DNA of 50,756 nucleotides from Opitutia bacterium (GCA_009928955.1 SABN01000010.1:1-50756); one strand, 5' to 3'. Shown: positions 25,358-39,642, counted from the stretch's first letter. Made by a program: numbers and translations. Notes: generated by a model not told the origin, from the sequence alone.

Positions 25358-26440
25358 ATGAGCAGAGCACACAACTTCAACGCCGGCCCCGCCGCCCTCC
25401 CCCTCGAAGTCCTCGAGATCGCCCAGAAGGAACTGACCGACTTCAACGGCACGGGCATGTCCATCATGGAACACAGCCACCGCGGCAAAGCCTACGACGC
25501 CGTCCACGCCGAAGCCGTCGCCAACATCGGCAAGCTGCTGGGCCTGACCGACGCCTATCAGGTCCTCTTCCTCCAAGGCGGCGCCAGCCTCCAGTTCTCG
25601 ATGGTCCCGATGAACCTCCTCGGCGCGGGCCAGACCGCCGACTACGTCAACTCCGGCGCCTGGGCCGGCAAGGCCATCAAGGAAGCCAAGAAGGTCGGCG
25701 CCATCACCGTCGTCGCCGACACCTCCAAGGACATCCCGACGAACATGCCGGATTATTCCGCGCTGGCCTACACCAAGGGCGCCGCCTACGTCCACGTGAC
25801 CTCCAACGAGACCATCGCCGGCACCCAGATCCAGCAGTTCCCGAAGACCGAGGCCCCCCTCGTCTGCGACATGTCCAGCGACATCCTCTGCCGCCCCATC
25901 GACATCCAGAACTTCGGCCTGATCTACGCCGGCGCCCAGAAGAACCTCGGCCCCTCCGGCCTGACCCTCGTCGTGATCCGCAAGGACCTGATCGAGCGCG
26001 CGCCGGCCACCCTGGGCACGATGCTGCAGTACCGCACGCACGCGAAGGAAAACTCCCTCTACAACACCCCGCCGACCTTCGGCATCTACATCCTGATGCT
26101 CGTCTCCCGCTGGCTGCTCGCCCAGGGCGGCGCCGCCGGCATGGAGAAGATCAACCAAGCCAAGGCCGCCAAAATCTACGCGGCGATCGACAACTCCGGC
26201 GGCTACTACCGCGGCGGCGCCGTTCCGGCCTTCCGCTCCACGATGAACATCACCTGGCGCCTCCCGAGCGAGGCCCTCGAGGAGAAGTTCATCAAGGAAG
26301 CCACCGCGCTGAAGATGATCGGCCTGAAGGGCCACCGCGACGTCGGCGGCTGCCGCGCCAGCGTCTACAACGCCTGCCCCGTCGAGTCCGTCGACGCCCT
26401 CGTCGCTTTCATGGCCGACTTCAAGGCCAAGAACGGATAG
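25358..26440 (+). CDS. serC: Phosphoserine aminotransferase
   Basis: A 360-residue class V PLP aminotransferase of serine biosynthesis (3-phosphohydroxypyruvate to phosphoserine) that can also serve pyridoxal phosphate synthesis. Family motifs are NFNAGPAALP, MSIMEHSHRGKAYD, LFLQGGASLQFSMVPMN, the lysine region YAGAQKNLGPSGLTLV and GLKGHRDVGGCRASVYNA. An AAGGA ribosome site precedes ATG. A strong terminator follows. No other serine genes are nearby. Confidence 0.97.
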   Translation: MSRAHNFNAGPAALPLEVLEIAQKELTDFNGTGMSIMEHSHRGKAYDAVHAEAVANIGKLLGLTDAYQVLFLQGGASLQFSMVPMNLLGAGQTADYVNSGAWAGKAIKEAKKVGAITVVADTSKDIPTNMPDYSALAYTKGAAYVHVTSNETIAGTQIQQFPKTEAPLVCDMSSDILCRPIDIQNFGLIYAGAQKNLGPSGLTLVVIRKDLIERAPATLGTMLQYRTHAKENSLYNTPPTFGIYILMLVSRWLLAQGGAAGMEKINQAKAAKIYAAIDNSGGYYRGGAVPAFRSTMNITWRLPSEALEEKFIKEATALKMIGLKGHRDVGGCRASVYNACPVESVDALVAFMADFKAKNG

Positions 26441-26469
26441 TTTCCCATTCCGGACCCCTCCGCAACGAA

Positions 26470-26504
26470 AAGCGCCGCGGACCCCTCCGCGGCGCTTCAT
26501 TTTT
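26470..26504 (+). terminator. Rho-independent terminator after serC
   Basis: A perfect 11-bp stem, AAGCGCCGCGG with CCGCGGCGCTT and loop ACCCCT, is followed by CATTTTT. It begins 30 nt after the serC stop. Confidence 0.9.
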
Positions 26505-26537
26505 CTCCCGCACGCGGGTCCGGCGGACAACCGGGCG

Positions 26538-27482
26538 CTATCCCCCTTGAACCCGGTTTTGCAGCGATTGGATGCCAACGCTGACTTCCGCGTTGGCGAT
26601 GTCCCCTTCTATCGCCGTCCGCAGCGATTCAATGGTCTTCACCGCCTCGCCCACCGTTTTGGCGGGATCGAAACCGAGGGTCACCTCGATCAACAGCCGG
26701 TTGCCCGCCCGCCTCGACCGCACGCCGTGGAACGCCTCATAGTCGTTGAAATGCTCGGCCAGTCGCCGCATCACGATGATCTGCACATCCTCGGCGAGCG
26801 TCTGGTCCAAAAGGTCTTTGAGCGATTCGCGCATCACGGGAACATAGGATCCAATCGCGAAGACGGAGTACGCCAGCCCGCAAGCCGGGTCGATGTACAC
26901 GGCCCACCCCTCCTCCCGGAACACCATGGCGAGCCCGAGCGCCACGAGTACGGCCGCCGAAGACAACACATCCGTTCGCTGGTGTCGCCACTGAACGTCG
27001 ATCAGCGGCCCGGGCGACTCCACCGCCAAGCGCTTGTAGTAGATCCAGAAGCCGGCGCTCATCACGATGGCGACGATCAGACCGAGCATGCCCACGAGGG
27101 TGAACCCCACATGCAGCGGAGCCGGCCGCAGAAAACGAACGACGGAATAGGCGGCGACCCCCGTCAGGGTGCCGACATAGCACAACGCCCCAAACAAACT
27201 GCCGGCCCGCTCCAGTTTGCCCGCGCCATAGTTGAATTCATGCACCTGGCCTTTGCGGATTTTCCCGAGAATATGCAACGAGACGGCATTCGCGGCGAAG
27301 TTCCGGAAAAAGTCCGCCAGGTCCGACAACAGCAGCAGGGACCCGGATAAGATCGCGATCAGCACGTAGGGCATGAACCCGACCAGCTCGAGCGCTACGC
27401 TGATCCACAAGGCGCGCGCTTGGCGCGCGGCCTGCTGACGCTCGTTTGGGGAGGAAGTGGTCGACGAAGGATGGGGGTTCAT
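26538..27482 (-). CDS. Cation diffusion facilitator family transporter
   Basis: A 314-residue protein with six predicted helices and a cytoplasmic C-terminal domain. Helix 2 has LLLLSDLADFFRNFAANAVSL with the metal-site aspartates. Helix 5 has the second pair as RHQRTDVLSSAAVLVALGL. The C-terminal part, YEAFHGVRSRRAGNRLLIEV, is the usual dimeric ferredoxin-like domain. It probably exports Zn2+, Mn2+ or Fe2+; the metal cannot be read safely. It is transcribed alone, convergent to serC. Confidence 0.88.
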   Translation of the reverse strand: MNPHPSSTTSSPNERQQAARQARALWISVALELVGFMPYVLIAILSGSLLLLSDLADFFRNFAANAVSLHILGKIRKGQVHEFNYGAGKLERAGSLFGALCYVGTLTGVAAYSVVRFLRPAPLHVGFTLVGMLGLIVAIVMSAGFWIYYKRLAVESPGPLIDVQWRHQRTDVLSSAAVLVALGLAMVFREEGWAVYIDPACGLAYSVFAIGSYVPVMRESLKDLLDQTLAEDVQIIVMRRLAEHFNDYEAFHGVRSRRAGNRLLIEVTLGFDPAKTVGEAVKTIESLRTAIEGDIANAEVSVGIQSLQNRVQGG

Positions 27483-27812
27483 TTACCGGTTTGGCCAGAT
27501 GAGGGACGGGCTGATTGCATCAAGGCGTTGATGATGGATTATCGGGAGGAGGGAGGTCAAGCTTGACGTCAGAACGTTCCTCGGCGCACGATTCAACATC
27601 GGCCCAAGGGTTGGGCTGGAATTGCAGCAAGCGGGATGGCTCAACGCATGAACCCAGAAACACGAAGATGAATGACGCGGAAATTCGGGCGGCGGATCGA
27701 GGGCCGGTTGCCGTCTTTTTTGTCCGGCGCGCCTTCCATGCCCCTTTCGCCGCGCCGGCCGCGTCGGCACAAGGGTCTCCAACTTCGCACGTTCATGGCC
27801 GCAGGTGAATCC
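27483..27812. other. Non-coding interval between divergent genes
   Basis: About 330 bp separate the divergent transporter and unknown genes. The only clear structure is a 12-bp perfect palindrome, GTCAAGCTTGAC, at 27556-27567. No convincing gene, RNA or promoter pair was found. Confidence 0.5.
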
Positions 27813-28622
27813 ATGGCCCATGGCAACGCCCATGCCCGAACGAGATCGGAGGTCCCCCCCGCCATTCTGGACATCTATTCGTCCAGGGACGAAGTCCTGA
27901 GCGAACTTGCCATGCGGTGGGCAAACCAGGACCTCGCACAAGAAATATCCGCATTTCTTGAGGGCCATGCTCTGCCACCGTTTGAAAAATGCCCCCGGGC
28001 CGTGCTATCCCGGCACGTCGCCACGCCGGACAACGAGTTCAATGAATTCATCGTGCAGAGCCGGTTGCTGGGCCTTTCGCCACTGTGTTTTGAATTCCCC
28101 GACGACCTGTTCACCACCAGCAACCGGGGCAAGGTCGGCTTGATCAAGATGACTTTTCACCATGGCGCGGGAAACAGCGGAAACGCCCGCATTACGCACC
28201 TGAATGTGGTCGATGACTTGAACGTCTGCCAGAATCAGCCCCTCATGAAGATTCGGACCCGCTGGGGGGAGTCCCTCGTGGGTTTCCATCGCCGGATCCT
28301 GCGCAAATTCCACGCCACCGAAGTCTATGACGCGTCCCAGTGGCTTAGGCAAATCGGAAGCCGCGCCCAAACCTTCTATCCCAAGTACCTCGCCATGGTC
28401 TCCATCCGGCATGTCCTCTTCGAGAACTTTGAACCCGGGCGGGAAGATCGTTTCCTCCACGACATCATGCGGCCCTCGCTTGATGGAATCCAACAGCGAT
28501 TCGGCCTGAAGCCGCTCGTCTTGCCCATCGCCCCGGCCGAAGAAATGCACGATGTCTTCTGGTGGTCCTATCCGGAAGGAGTCAAGCCGCTGGTCGTGGA
28601 CTCCATGTGGGGATCCGCGTAG
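27813..28622 (+). CDS. Hypothetical protein, cytoplasmic
   Basis: A 269-residue protein with no signal peptide or membrane helix. The start at 27813 is chosen for AGGTGA six nt upstream; an ATG at 27795 is possible. The sequence is a mixed alpha/beta composition with SRHVATPDNEFNEFIVQSR near the middle, LMKIRTRWGESLVGFHRR and a Trp-rich end VFWWSYPEGVKPLVVDSMW. I do not recognise a family. It stands alone, with no same-strand neighbour within several kb. Confidence 0.7.
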   Translation: MAHGNAHARTRSEVPPAILDIYSSRDEVLSELAMRWANQDLAQEISAFLEGHALPPFEKCPRAVLSRHVATPDNEFNEFIVQSRLLGLSPLCFEFPDDLFTTSNRGKVGLIKMTFHHGAGNSGNARITHLNVVDDLNVCQNQPLMKIRTRWGESLVGFHRRILRKFHATEVYDASQWLRQIGSRAQTFYPKYLAMVSIRHVLFENFEPGREDRFLHDIMRPSLDGIQQRFGLKPLVLPIAPAEEMHDVFWWSYPEGVKPLVVDSMWGSA

Positions 28623-28851
28623 AAGTCAGTCTTATCCAGGAATAATGAGCGAATCAGGAAACCCGACGGCACCTTCACCCGTCGAAAAAACGCCTGGCCT
28701 GATGCGGCCTCCATGGGCACGATTGTCCCGGCCCTACTTCATCCGGGCGCGTTCCCCCCTTCTGAATATCCACCGTTTATCTAGTGTGGATCTCCCGTGC
28801 TCTCCTCGCCGGGCAATGGACGCCCCCTTCCCCTCGCTTCCCCTTGCGGAC

Positions 28852-28928
28852 TGGTGTGCCTGGCGGGGATCGAACCCACAACCTTTAGCTCCGGAGGCTA
28901 ACGCTCTGTCCAATTGAGCTACAGGCAC
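28852..28928 (-). tRNA. tRNA-Arg (anticodon CCG), CCA encoded
   Basis: On the minus strand the acceptor stem is GTGCCTG/CAGGCAC, the anticodon arm is TTAGC-CTCCGGA-GCTAA, giving anticodon CCG, and the T arm is GTGGG-TTCGATC-CCCGC. Discriminator A and encoded CCA (28854-28852) follow. Confidence 0.95.
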
Positions 28929-29001
28929 GCTGGCGGATCAATCGATGCAGACTACGGGGAGGCCCCCGGACTGACAAGCGAAAAAGCGGGCTCCGGTTTT
29001 C

Positions 29002-30126
29002 TCAGCGGTGCTTGTGCAGCAGCAGGAAGCCGAGGACCTGGCATCCCAGCACCGGAATCCACGGGATCATGTCGGGACGCCACTCGGGGCGGTCCACCAT
29101 CGCGTCGGACAGGATGATGAACATGTAGAAGAGGAACAGCAGCACCAGGGCCATCCCGATGCCGATGGACGATTCCTTGCGGTGGGAGCGGATGCCCAGG
29201 GGGATCGCCAGCAGCGTGAAGGAGAAGCACGACAGCGCCAGCGCCAGGCGCTGGTTGGCGTCCACCGCCATCTTGGCGCGCATCCGCGGGACGTTCGCCT
29301 CCAGGATGTCCGGAAACGCCTGCCGCACGTTGCGCAGGGAGCCCACCAGTTCCGAAAAGGTCATATCGGAGGGCTTTTTGTTGATCCGTCCTTTTTTCAA
29401 CATCTGCCGCAAATCCAACGTCACGGGATAGCTCTCCGCGCTGAGCGTCCGGGCCTTGGCCAGATCGGCGGGGTCCGCCTTGTCGTATTCCGTCAGGCGG
29501 ACCTGATCGAGGTTGATCTCCATCACGCGCGTCTCGGCGTTGAACGACACCCGGCCCGACTTGGCGCGGACCTCGGCCCGGACCCCTTTTTCGTCGAACT
29601 GGATGAGGATGATGTCTTCGAGCTGCTCGTCGTTTTTTTTGCCCACGTAGACCTTCACGCCGGGAAAATCGTTGACGAAGCGCCCCTCGTCGAGCAGGGC
29701 CAGCGGATCCTCCTCGCCCAGCTCGCGGAGCATCTGGCGGCGGGCGAAATGGCTGCGGGGCGAGAGCTCGGCATTGAGGTAGAGGCAGACGCCCGACAGC
29801 AGCACGGAGCAGAAGAGAATCGGCGCCGCCACCTGCCAGAGGCTGACTCCGGAGGATTTCAAGGCGGTGATCTCCCCGTCGGACGACAGCCTTCCGAAAT
29901 GCAGCAGCACCGTCGTCAGCACGCTCATCGGAATCACGAACGACAGCGTGAAGGGGATGTTCAGGGCGAAAATCTTCATGATCAGCAGGCCCGAGATGCC
30001 CCGGGACATGTAGTCGATGGCCTGCACCACGGCGCCCACGTACATCACGAACGTCAGCACGGCAACGGTGAGCGCAAAGCTTTTGAGGAAGTCCCCGAGC
30101 ATGTAGCGGTTGAAGACGCGGATCAT
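29002..30126 (-). CDS. LPS export permease of the LptF/LptG family
   Basis: A 374-residue inner-membrane protein of the YjgP/YjgQ family, which with LptB moves lipopolysaccharide out of the membrane. The N-terminus MIRVFNRYMLGDFLKSFALTV and helix 2-3 region SFVIPMSVLTTVLLHFGRLSSDGEITALKSSG are typical (coupling helix with L-S-D-x-E). A periplasmic beta-jellyroll region is in the middle and two or three helices end the protein. Length is normal. LptF and LptG cannot be told apart here. The start overlaps the folD stop (ATGA). Confidence 0.9.
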   Translation of the reverse strand: MIRVFNRYMLGDFLKSFALTVAVLTFVMYVGAVVQAIDYMSRGISGLLIMKIFALNIPFTLSFVIPMSVLTTVLLHFGRLSSDGEITALKSSGVSLWQVAAPILFCSVLLSGVCLYLNAELSPRSHFARRQMLRELGEEDPLALLDEGRFVNDFPGVKVYVGKKNDEQLEDIILIQFDEKGVRAEVRAKSGRVSFNAETRVMEINLDQVRLTEYDKADPADLAKARTLSAESYPVTLDLRQMLKKGRINKKPSDMTFSELVGSLRNVRQAFPDILEANVPRMRAKMAVDANQRLALALSCFSFTLLAIPLGIRSHRKESSIGIGMALVLLFLFYMFIILSDAMVDRPEWRPDMIPWIPVLGCQVLGFLLLHKHR

Positions 30127-31010
30127 GCGCGGGCGCCCCTCCGCCGGCGCGCGGCCTCCACCGTGTTGCGCAACAGCATGGCGATGGTCATCGGCCCCAC
30201 CCCGCCGGGCACCGGCGTGATGGCCGCGGCCTTGGCGGCCACGGCCTCGAAATCGACGTCGCCCGCGAGCCGGTATCCCGACGCCCGGGCCGCGTCCGGC
30301 ACGCGGTTCACCCCCACGTCGATCACGACCGCGCCGGGACGGACCATGTCGGCCGTCAGGGTGTTCGGCCGGCCCGCCGCCACCACGACGATGTCCGCCG
30401 CGCGCGTGAAGCGGGCCAGGTCCTTCGTCCGCGTGTGGCACAGCGTCACCGTGGCGTCCACGCCCTTTTGCGACAGCAAGATCGAAAGGGGCCGGCCCAC
30501 GAGCTGGCTGCGGCCGATCACGACGACGGAGGCGCCGGACAGCGGCGTGCCCGACCGGCGCAAGATCTCCAGCACGCCGACCGGCGTGCAGGGCGCGAAC
30601 GCAGGCAGGCCCTGCACCATGCGCCCGACGTTGGCCGGATGGAATCCGTCCACATCCTTGGCCGGATCGATGGCCTCGAGGATCTCGCGCTCGATGGAGG
30701 CATCGGGCAGCGGCAGCTGCACCAGGATGCCGTCGATGGCGTCGTCCGCGTTCAGCGCCCGCACCACTGCCAAGATCTCCTCCCGGCGGGCGGGCGCCGG
30801 CAAGCCGATTTCCCGGGAATGGATCCCCGCCGCCGCGCAGGCTTTCCCCTTGGCCGCCACGTACGAGCGCGAGGCCGGATCGTCGCCCACGAGCACCACG
30901 GCCAGCCCCGGCACCCGGCCCGTCGCCGCCTTCATCGCCGCCACGGCGGCGGCGGTTTCCGCGCGCAAGTCGGCGGCCATGGCTTTTCCATCCAGGATGC
31001 GGGCGCTCAT
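30123..31010 (-). CDS. folD: Methylenetetrahydrofolate dehydrogenase/cyclohydrolase
   Basis: A 295-residue bifunctional enzyme of one-carbon metabolism. Motifs are VLVGDDPASRSYVAAKGKAC with the catalytic lysine, GILVQLPLPD, KDVDGFHPANVG, VVIGRSQLVGRPLSILLSQ (NADP binding) and ITPVPGGVGPMTIAMLL. The start is preceded by AGGAG overlapping the end of the previous gene. Downstream it overlaps the LptF/G gene. Confidence 0.96.
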   Translation of the reverse strand: MSARILDGKAMAADLRAETAAAVAAMKAATGRVPGLAVVLVGDDPASRSYVAAKGKACAAAGIHSREIGLPAPARREEILAVVRALNADDAIDGILVQLPLPDASIEREILEAIDPAKDVDGFHPANVGRMVQGLPAFAPCTPVGVLEILRRSGTPLSGASVVVIGRSQLVGRPLSILLSQKGVDATVTLCHTRTKDLARFTRAADIVVVAAGRPNTLTADMVRPGAVVIDVGVNRVPDAARASGYRLAGDVDFEAVAAKAAAITPVPGGVGPMTIAMLLRNTVEAARRRRGARA

Positions 31011-31023
31011 GGGATCCCCGCTC

Positions 31024-31776
31024 CTAGAAACGATAGCGGACCATCAATTGCATGGAGGTGCCCTCGAACCAATCGGCCCGTGCGCCGAAGGACAGATTCT
31101 CCAGCAGCCACAGCTCCACGCCGCCCACGACCCCGAAGGATTCGAGCTCCTCGAAGTCCCGCTCCGTCCCGCGGCGCGCCCAGGTGCCATCCAGCTTGGA
31201 GAACGCCGGACCGGCATAGACATTGAAGCTCTGGAACTCGGCCATGTAGGCATTGCGGAAGGTCCGGGCGAAGGACAGGTGATAGTCCAGCGGCAGCATG
31301 ACGAGCGCCTCGCCCCATTGGACATCCCCCTCTCCGTCGTCTTCGGTGGTGCGGAAGGCATACTGCCCGGCCAGCTGCAGCGTGACGCGCCACGCGGTGG
31401 CCTGCACGCCCTCGTAGAGCTGCCACAGGTTCACGCGCGCGCCCAGCAGGCCGCCCGCCCCCGCGGAGGCATCCTCGCGCATCGGGCCATCCAGACGCGC
31501 CTGGGAGGCGCCGACCTGCCCGTAGAACAGCATCCAGGGCCACGGCGCAACGCCGATCGCCGCATCCACGATGCCGCCATGCAGATCCACTTCATTGCCG
31601 TCCAGGAGCACCGGACGCGACATGCGCGCGTAGACGAGCCCGACCTGCCAGCCGGACGGATCGCGCCAAGTCAGCAAGGCCGGATCCGCGCTGCGGTCCT
31701 CCATCACGTTGCGCTGCGCAAGGGCCGCGGACGCGCCGATCATCATCACCACCGTCCAACATGCGATTTTCTTCAT
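31024..31776 (-). CDS. Predicted outer-membrane beta-barrel protein
   Basis: A 250-residue protein with a clear signal peptide (MKKIACWTVVMMIGASAALA). The mature part alternates hydrophobic and polar residues in short strands and ends in RYRF, a terminal aromatic residue as required by the BAM assembly machinery. Strands such as VTLQLAGQYAFRT and FGVVGGVELWLLENLSFGARADWF support a barrel of about 10-12 strands. No family is recognised. GGGAGA precedes the start, 11 nt after gyrA. Confidence 0.75.
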   Translation of the reverse strand: MKKIACWTVVMMIGASAALAQRNVMEDRSADPALLTWRDPSGWQVGLVYARMSRPVLLDGNEVDLHGGIVDAAIGVAPWPWMLFYGQVGASQARLDGPMREDASAGAGGLLGARVNLWQLYEGVQATAWRVTLQLAGQYAFRTTEDDGEGDVQWGEALVMLPLDYHLSFARTFRNAYMAEFQSFNVYAGPAFSKLDGTWARRGTERDFEELESFGVVGGVELWLLENLSFGARADWFEGTSMQLMVRYRF

Positions 31777-31787
31777 GGAATCTCCCT

Positions 31788-34340
<2,553 letters not shown>

Positions 34341-34376
34341 GGTTCGGTCTTCCGCTTCTGCCCGCCGGGCTCCTCG

Positions 34377-36862
<2,486 letters not shown>

Positions 36863-37093
36863 GGCTATCGAAAAACCCCGTCCGATACAATCAAAACCAC
36901 TCCGAAATCCGCCGATTTCCACAAAAGGTAAAACGTTTATGAAAAAATGCCCCGAAATCCCCGAAAAGCGACGTTCCACAACCCCCGCCACTCATGAATC
37001 AACGCCCGGACCCCTTCGGGCTTCGCTTGGGTCTATTTTTTTCGATTTTCCGAAGTTTCGAAAGATGAAAACATAAAAATATCGCATGTTTCA

Positions 37094-37114
37094 GCTCAAA
37101 ATCGACTTTTGAGC
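37094..37114 (-). terminator. Hairpin after tadA
   Basis: GCTCAAAA pairs with TTTTGAGC around a 5-nt loop, 28 nt after the tadA stop. On the minus strand there is no long T-run directly after it, so termination is plausible but not certain. Confidence 0.45.
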
Positions 37115-37141
37115 GGAATGATTTCTCTGAAAAAACCATTG

Positions 37142-37642
37142 TTAGGCGAAATCGACATCTTTTCCTTTTTCAAGACGTCGTTTCTTGAAGAATTCCTTGA
37201 TCAAGGCCGAGCATTCGTCTTCCAGCACCCCAGGCAACACCTCGGAACGGTGATTCAGCTCCGCCGACTGCAAAATCTGGAAGCGCGACACCGCCCCGCC
37301 GCGCTGCGGGTCGCTCATGCCCCACACCACCAGCGGAATCCGCGCCAGCATGATCGCCCCCGCGCACATCGGGCACGGCTCTTTCGTCACATACAGGATG
37401 CTGTCCACCAGCCGCCAGTCCCCCGCCGCGCTCGCCGCCTGCGTGATGGCGATCATTTCCGCGTGCGCCGTCGGATCCTTCAGCGTCCGCGTCTGGTTCC
37501 ACGCCTGCCCCGCCAACTCCCCGCCGTTGTAGATCACCGCGCCCACCGGAACCTCGCCGGCCGCCGCCGCCCGCTTCGCCTGCCGCAGCGCCAGCCGCAT
37601 CCGCGCCTCGTGCACCGCCATCCCCGGAACTTCGCTGTTCAT
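37142..37642 (-). CDS. tadA: tRNA-specific adenosine deaminase
   Basis: A 166-residue zinc deaminase that makes inosine at position 34 of tRNA-Arg(ACG). The zinc site is complete: HAEM with the proton-shuttling glutamate, and PCPMCAGA. VPVGAVI and the C-terminal SAELNHRSEVLPGVLEDECSALIKEFF are typical. The start at 37642 has AAGGAG at good spacing. An ATG at 37669, overlapping the stop of the upstream gene, is an alternative. Confidence 0.93.
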   Translation of the reverse strand: MNSEVPGMAVHEARMRLALRQAKRAAAAGEVPVGAVIYNGGELAGQAWNQTRTLKDPTAHAEMIAITQAASAAGDWRLVDSILYVTKEPCPMCAGAIMLARIPLVVWGMSDPQRGGAVSRFQILQSAELNHRSEVLPGVLEDECSALIKEFFKKRRLEKGKDVDFA

Positions 37643-37665
37643 CTCCCGCGCTCCTTCATCTGGGT

Positions 37666-38358
37666 TCATCGCGTCCCGGACTCGCGCAACGCGCGGAACC
37701 CCACGTCTCGCCCGCGGTAGTCCGCCGGGAAATACTGCCGGTGGTCCACCTTCAGCAGGTCCGGGTCGCGCTCCGCCCAGCTCCCGCCCCGCGCCACCCG
37801 CCGGCCCGCCGGCGCCGGCGGCTCCGCCGCGCACCACTCATAGAGGTTGCCGGCCATGTCGCGCAACCCGAATCCATTGGCCGGGAAACGGCCGCCTTCC
37901 GCCGCCGGCCCCGCCGCATCGAACTGCGCCAGCTCCGACGGCTGCCCGCCCCATCCCCACGGAAAAGGAGCGCCATCCACGCCCCCCCTCGCCGCCGCCT
38001 CCCACTCCGCCTCCGCCGGCAATCGCACCGTCCGCCCCGACTCCCGCGACCGCCACGCGCAATAGGCCCGCGCCTCCGCCGCCGTCACCTCCGCCACCGC
38101 CTGCCGCCCCGCCCCCCGCTTCGCCGCATAGCGCCCGCCCTCCCGCCGCGCGATCTGCGCCGTGCCCGGGAAATCGCCCGATCCCGCTCCGTTCAGGAAT
38201 TCCACGAACTCCGAAACCGTCGCCTCGCATCGCCCCAGCTCAAACCCGCCCGCTTCCCCGGCGCGCGTCGAATGCCTCGGGATTTCCACCCACTCCCCGG
38301 CCATGCCCGCGCCGCACGCCAGCCACCCGGCCATTCCGATGGTCCATCCCAGATTCAT
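37666..38358 (-). CDS. Exported SUMF1/formylglycine-generating-enzyme-like protein
   Basis: A 230-residue protein with a short signal peptide (IGMAGWLACGAGMAG). The SUMF1 fold is seen in WVEIPRH, FELGRCEATVSEFVEFLN, VTAAEARAYCAWRSRESGRTVRLPAEAEWEAAARGG (in pieces) and GLRDMAGNLYEWC, with RRVARGGSW and DVGFRALRES at the end. The cysteine pair of true formylglycine-generating enzymes near the C-terminus is not present. It is therefore more likely a structural or carbohydrate-associated SUMF1 protein than a sulfatase activator. The start is uncertain (38358 or 38367). Confidence 0.8.
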   Translation of the reverse strand: MNLGWTIGMAGWLACGAGMAGEWVEIPRHSTRAGEAGGFELGRCEATVSEFVEFLNGAGSGDFPGTAQIARREGGRYAAKRGAGRQAVAEVTAAEARAYCAWRSRESGRTVRLPAEAEWEAAARGGVDGAPFPWGWGGQPSELAQFDAAGPAAEGGRFPANGFGLRDMAGNLYEWCAAEPPAPAGRRVARGGSWAERDPDLLKVDHRQYFPADYRGRDVGFRALRESGTR

Positions 38359-38383
38359 CTCCTCCATTAAAGCGCATCGGCCT

Positions 38384-38412
38384 TTGACATTCCACCGCGA
38401 AATCCCCATACT
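38384..38412 (+). promoter_or_regulatory. Sigma-70-type promoter
   Basis: TTGACA (38384-38389), a 17-nt spacer and CATACT (38407-38412) lie 41 nt upstream of the start of the coiled-coil membrane protein gene. Confidence 0.7.
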
Positions 38413-38453
38413 GCTCCGTTGAAAGTCAAAATTGACGCGAAAGGTGGCGGACG

Positions 38454-39632
38454 ATGGAAACAAACAAGGCGAAATGTGGCGGCTATGGCATGTTCACCAG
38501 CATCTGTTGGGTCATCGGCCTCGGCATCCTCCTCGGGGTGGCCCTGGGCATTCCGTTCAACGCCAATGGAGATTGGGAGCGTTCGCAGCTCGCCGCCTTG
38601 CTGGCCACCGGGATCGCGCTCGCGTATATCCTCCTTTCCGCGCTCGATTGGTTCGTGCAATGGCGCGCCTTGGCGGCCAATCCGCTGCCCGATGACCTGG
38701 ACCTGTCCGATCGCGGCGTCGCCCGCGAACGCCTGGCTGCGCTGAAGGGCTGTTCCCCGCTGCACCGCCACATCCGCCGCCTGCTCGCCGCCTGGTCTGC
38801 CGGAGCCTCCGGCCCGCAGGTCGCCGCCATGGCCGGCAACCAGATGCTCCGCACCCTCGGCATCCTCGCCCTTGAAACCGCCGCCATCCTCGTGCTGCTC
38901 GCGGGCTCCGCCGATTTCGGCCCGCCGCCCGCCTTGCTGACCCTCGGCACTGGCTTCATGGTGCTGGTCGTCCTCGTCGCCATCGCGCGCTTCCAACTCG
39001 CCTCCCATCTCGCAGGCTACATCGAATCGCACCTCCTCGCCCGCATCGGCAACGACACCCCCGCCGCCGCCGGGATCGAATTCGCGCAGGCCGTCGCGAA
39101 GTCCGTTTCGGACTCCACCTCCAGCCTCGCCGCCGCCCAGGCCACGTTCGCCGACCAGCTCGTCAAATCCCAGGAACAAGCCGCGGCCCAGATCGCCAAG
39201 GCCCACCAGGATGCGGCGGCGCAAATGGCCAAGGCGCAGCAAGAGACCTCGGCCCAACTGGCCAAGGCCCACCTGGACGCCGCCGCCCCGATCGCCAAGG
39301 CCCACATCGAAGCCGCCGCGCAGGTCGTCCAAGCCCAGCAGGAAGCCGTCGCCCAGGTCGTGAAGACGCAACAGGAATCCTCCGCCGTGCTCGGCAAGGC
39401 CCAAACTGAAATCGCCTCGCAGCTTAGCCGCGTCACCGCCCTCGCGTCCACCATCGACAACATTCTCAAGCTGCAGCAAGCCGTCGACGGCACCCTCAAG
39501 GGCGTCGCCGTCACCGACGAATTCAAGTCCACCCTCGTCGAACTCAAGCGCCATCTGGCCGAATCCGACCAGCTGCTCAAGAACGCGGCGAAGCCGCGGT
39601 CCATCCGCCTCGTGGAAAAAGACAACGAATAA
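38454..39632 (+). CDS. Membrane protein with alanine-rich coiled-coil repeats
   Basis: A 392-residue protein. Four hydrophobic helices occur in the first 185 residues (for example WVIGLGILLGVALGIPF and ALLTLGTGFMVLVVLVAIARF), an arrangement loosely like MotA/TolQ/ExbB-type proteins. Residues about 225-320 are an amphipathic alanine/glutamine repeat of roughly 11-12 residues per unit (AQIAKAHQDAA, AQMAKAQQETS, AQLAKAHLDAA), probably a long coiled coil. The charged end is cytoplasmic. No known family is certain. AGGTGG precedes the start. Confidence 0.75.
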   Translation: METNKAKCGGYGMFTSICWVIGLGILLGVALGIPFNANGDWERSQLAALLATGIALAYILLSALDWFVQWRALAANPLPDDLDLSDRGVARERLAALKGCSPLHRHIRRLLAAWSAGASGPQVAAMAGNQMLRTLGILALETAAILVLLAGSADFGPPPALLTLGTGFMVLVVLVAIARFQLASHLAGYIESHLLARIGNDTPAAAGIEFAQAVAKSVSDSTSSLAAAQATFADQLVKSQEQAAAQIAKAHQDAAAQMAKAQQETSAQLAKAHLDAAAPIAKAHIEAAAQVVQAQQEAVAQVVKTQQESSAVLGKAQTEIASQLSRVTALASTIDNILKLQQAVDGTLKGVAVTDEFKSTLVELKRHLAESDQLLKNAAKPRSIRLVEKDNE

Positions 39633-39642
39633 GCGGCCGTCC

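Noticed and set aside
28734-28928. Small protein over the tRNA-Arg gene
   Set aside because: It is only the translation of the tRNA sequence and its flank.
37666-38358. True sulfatase-maturing formylglycine-generating enzyme
   Set aside because: The C-terminal active-site cysteine pair is not visible and no sulfatase gene is in the window.
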